From NCBI RefSeq assembly GCF_001858025.1, contig NZ_LZQD01000003.1, positions 247,692 through 311,691 on the forward strand: DNA of 64,000 nt, written 5' to 3'. Source of the DNA: Trichormus sp. NMC-1. GTDB taxonomy: Bacteria > Cyanobacteriota > Cyanobacteriia > Cyanobacteriales > Nostocaceae. Position 1 is the first letter of the stretch, and every line of letters starts with the position of its first letter. The notes under the pieces were generated by a model that was given only the letters and a program-made list of their open reading frames with translations, did no database searches and was not told the DNA's origin. The translations under genes and the position numbers were made by a program. Positions 61,915 through 64,000 of this stretch are shown one piece after another.

Positions 61915-62208
61915 TTTCTTTTCCCTATTCCCTATTCCCTATTCCCTGCCCCCACCAATCAGTTCTCAACTCAAATAGGATCGCTATATATAATTATTAC
62001 ATTAGTGTTATGGCTTCTAAATACAGCCCCGATATAGTGTTTAAACTTGTATGTTCGTCAAATTACGTAATCATATACATAATATAACTTACACCCATTT
62101 CTGTGAAATAGTTATATAGATTAATCTGACGTGACTTGTGTGTAAGTCCTAGATAAGCTGTTATGCATTTGAGTCTACCCTTCATTTCATCCCCGCGTTA
62201 ATAAAACT

Positions 62209-62222
62209 GTAACAAAAACTAC
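62209..62222 (+). promoter_or_regulatory. Candidate NtcA-binding site upstream of the glutamate-type dehydrogenase
   Basis: GTAACAAAAACTAC fits the NtcA consensus GTA-N8-TAC exactly. It lies 85 bases before the start codon. A TAN3T box (TAAGCT, 62252-62257) follows after 29 bases, a little further than the usual 20-23. NtcA is the global nitrogen regulator of cyanobacteria, which suits a nitrogen-metabolism gene. The GTA/TAC pattern can occur by chance in AT-rich DNA. Confidence 0.4.
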
Positions 62223-62306
62223 AAAATTGATATTTTCTGGAAAAAAGAGGGTAAGCTAATCATATAAATCCGGTTCATAAAGATACCGTGATTAGGAGTA
62301 AATAGT

Positions 62307-63596
62307 ATGGTTACAACGTCTCGCCCAGTATGGGAAAATCAATCTCCAGCGCATATTTGCCCGTTTGACCAAGCTTGTAGTTATTTAGAATGGGCTGCAA
62401 AAGAATTAAAACTAGATGGTGGTATAGTAGAAATACTTAGTCATCCCCGGAAAGTTGTGACAGTTTCCATTCCAGTAAAAATGGATAATGGGGAAGTGCG
62501 AGTTCTCGCTGGACATCGAGTACAGCATTCTGATATTTTAGGCCCATATAAAGGTGGAATTCGCTACCATCCGGCTGTAACACTGCGGGAAGTTTCAGCT
62601 TTAGCAATGTTAATGACTTGGAAATGTGCGTTGTTGGGTATTCCCTACGGTGGTGCCAAGGGTGGAATTCCCATAGATCCTAAACAGTACAGCGTGGGGG
62701 AATTAGAACGCATTAGCCGCCGTTATATTAGTGAGTTAATTAAAGATATTGGTCCTTCGGTAGATATACCCGCACCAGATATGGGTACTTCTGCCCGTGA
62801 AATGGCCTGGATGATGGATACTTATTCTGTTAATGTTGGTCATTCTGTACCAGGTGTGGTGACTGGTAAGCCGCTTTCTGTTGGTGGTTCTCTCGGAAGG
62901 GAAATGGCTACGGGCAGAGGTGTAATGATTATTGTCCGTGAAGCCCTGGCAGACCAAGGTAAATCCCTTGAAGGTGTGCGAGTTGCAATTCAGGGTTTCG
63001 GTAATGTGGGCGGCGCTGCGGCCGAATTATTACACAATGCAGGAGCAAAAATTATCGCTGTTTCCAGTGGTGCTGGAGGTGTATTTTCGGAAGTTGGTCT
63101 TGATATTCCGGCTTTGAAAGCCTACGCTGCTGTAAACCACAGAAGTGTTGTCGGTTTCCCCCAAGCTACACCAATTAGTAATGCAGATTTACTGACTTTA
63201 GCTTGTGATGTCTTGATTCCCGCAGCCTTGGAAAATCAAATTACTGAGGAAAATGTCCATCAGATACAAGCGCAGTTTATTGCTGAAGCTGCGAATGGCC
63301 CTGTGACATTGGAAGCAAATCAAGTTCTAGAAACGCGTGGTGTGAAGGTGTTACCGGATATTTTAGCCAATGCTGGTGGTGTAGTGGTGAGTTATCTAGA
63401 ATGGGTACAGGGTCTTTCTTACTTGTTCTGGGATGAAGAACGAGTGAACCGGGAAATGGAACATTTGATGGTACAGGCTTACCGCAAGGTAATTGAACAG
63501 TCAAAAGCACGGCGGGTTAATCTGCGGTTAGCTGCTTATACTCTGGGTGTGGGTAGAGTCGCCCAGGCTTTGACTGATAGAGGTTTGTATCCTTAG
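62307..63596 (+). CDS. gdhA: Glutamate (Glu/Leu/Phe/Val) dehydrogenase
   Basis: A 429-residue protein, the size of hexameric NAD(P)-GDH. It interconverts glutamate and 2-oxoglutarate plus ammonium. HRVQHSDILGPYKGGIRYHP holds Lys82, MLMTWKCALLGIPYGGAKGG holds Lys106 and catalytic Lys118, and VDIPAPDMGTSAREMAWMMD follows. The Rossmann motif is AIQGFGNVGGAAAELL near 226-241. AGGAG lies 9-13 bases before the ATG. An NtcA-like box is present upstream. In cyanobacteria GDH mainly serves amino-acid turnover next to GS-GOGAT. Confidence 0.95.
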   Translation: MVTTSRPVWENQSPAHICPFDQACSYLEWAAKELKLDGGIVEILSHPRKVVTVSIPVKMDNGEVRVLAGHRVQHSDILGPYKGGIRYHPAVTLREVSALAMLMTWKCALLGIPYGGAKGGIPIDPKQYSVGELERISRRYISELIKDIGPSVDIPAPDMGTSAREMAWMMDTYSVNVGHSVPGVVTGKPLSVGGSLGREMATGRGVMIIVREALADQGKSLEGVRVAIQGFGNVGGAAAELLHNAGAKIIAVSSGAGGVFSEVGLDIPALKAYAAVNHRSVVGFPQATPISNADLLTLACDVLIPAALENQITEENVHQIQAQFIAEAANGPVTLEANQVLETRGVKVLPDILANAGGVVVSYLEWVQGLSYLFWDEERVNREMEHLMVQAYRKVIEQSKARRVNLRLAAYTLGVGRVAQALTDRGLYP

Positions 63597-64000
63597 TTAT
63601 ACAGTGGGGGGTAAAGCAAAATTTCCCCTCCTCTCTTGAGGGGAGAAGATTAAGGGGTGGGGTAGAACGGCTGTGGGACAAAGATTTGAGCTTAAGGTAA
63701 TATTGTGTCCGGTTAAAAACTTATAATTAGGAACCCACGCTTTTACGGGTTTAGCTTCTCAGATAAGCATAGCACGGGATAGGTGACAAGGAATTGCGAT
63801 TCGCACGCGCACGCATAAAAATTATCCAAATTCTGGATAAATGTAAAAATTTATGGATGCAGTTTGCAGAAGCAATAGAAAATTAAAGAAGGCGGAAGGC
63901 AGCTATGCTGGAGGCAAGAGGTAATATCCTGTTTGTTTAAAGACTTATAGTTAGGACTGACGCTCTTACGCGGAGAGTTTTTAAAATAAGTAATTAAACG
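63597..64000. other. Spacer with a weak terminator and two diverged direct repeats
   Basis: A CCCCTC/GAGGGG stem lies at 63625-63643 after the dehydrogenase stop. Two related segments follow: GGTAATATTGTGTCCGGTTA...ACTTATAATTAGGA at about 63694-63735 and GGTAATATCCTGTTTGTTTA...ACTTATAGTTAGGA at about 63920-63956, each followed by CACGCTTTTACG/GACGCTCTTACG. No gene is visible. Confidence 0.55.

Overview
The window looks like a chromosomal segment of a filamentous, probably Nostocales-type cyanobacterium. The evidence is the cytochrome b6f genes petC and petA, a RPE65-type carotenoid oxygenase, COP23 and DUF3067 proteins known from cyanobacteria, many copies of the HIP1 octamer GCGATCGC, AT-rich spacers, and intergenic DNA full of heptamer tandem repeats and small palindromic dispersed repeats. 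No tRNA, rRNA or CRISPR array was seen. Genus cannot be fixed from the sequence alone.

Layout. 1-3.1 kb: the end of a GH57-type glucan enzyme gene, a small membrane protein, and a toxin-antitoxin patch in which a vapC toxin gene is split by a DUF433/DUF5615 pair. 3.1-4.5 kb: a short STAND (NB-ARC-like) ATPase. 4.6-10.2 kb: photosynthetic and envelope housekeeping (petA, petC, DUF3067, tatC, a Slt-type lytic transglycosylase). 10.4-14.7 kb: an unknown protein, a UbiH/COQ6-like FAD hydroxylase, YebC and a secreted PsbP-like protein.

15.1-33.9 kb is a large surface-glycan locus. It holds four GT4 and one GT2 glycosyltransferases, a Wzy/ligase-like membrane protein, FkbM and class I methyltransferases, a nucleotide-sugar block (Gfo/Idh/MocA dehydrogenase, DegT aminotransferase, hexapeptide acyltransferase, epimerase), and divergently a Wzz/BY-kinase and a WecG/TagA transferase. 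The block resembles a diacetamido-uronic-acid type pathway. The locus carries clear rearrangement scars: two GT2 stubs, a perfect 233-bp copy of the epimerase gene, and a truncated aminotransferase abutting a truncated dimethylformamidase-like gene.

34-42.4 kb: a TnpB relic, glucokinase, a histidine phosphatase, two small unknown genes, a secreted RNase T2, a TRAP transporter (small and large permeases, with a convergent binding protein), and a stand-alone oxidoreductase of the type often fused to SelD. 42.7-55.5 kb: two pentapeptide-repeat proteins, a subtilase, a Ser/Thr kinase with a PsbP-like outer domain, a four-gene cluster of secreted proteins (COP23, two trypsin-like proteases, an unknown), an HlyD adaptor and an atypical SDR. 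55.5-64 kb: a repeat-rich patch with a 210-bp duplication and nested palindromes, exonuclease III, a zinc-ribbon protein, a BT1-type transporter, a carotenoid oxygenase and a glutamate-type dehydrogenase with an NtcA-like box upstream.

The most distinctive signal is repeat biology. Small dispersed repeats occupy spacers throughout. Three appear to sit in frame inside coding sequences (yebC, a GT4 gene, the aminotransferase remnant). Several gene ends have been copied to distant places (glucokinase 3' end, epimerase interior, a convergent gene-end pair). I did not find a complete new system that I can defend; the best candidates for one are the secreted-protease/COP23 cluster and the small gene pair beside RNase T2.
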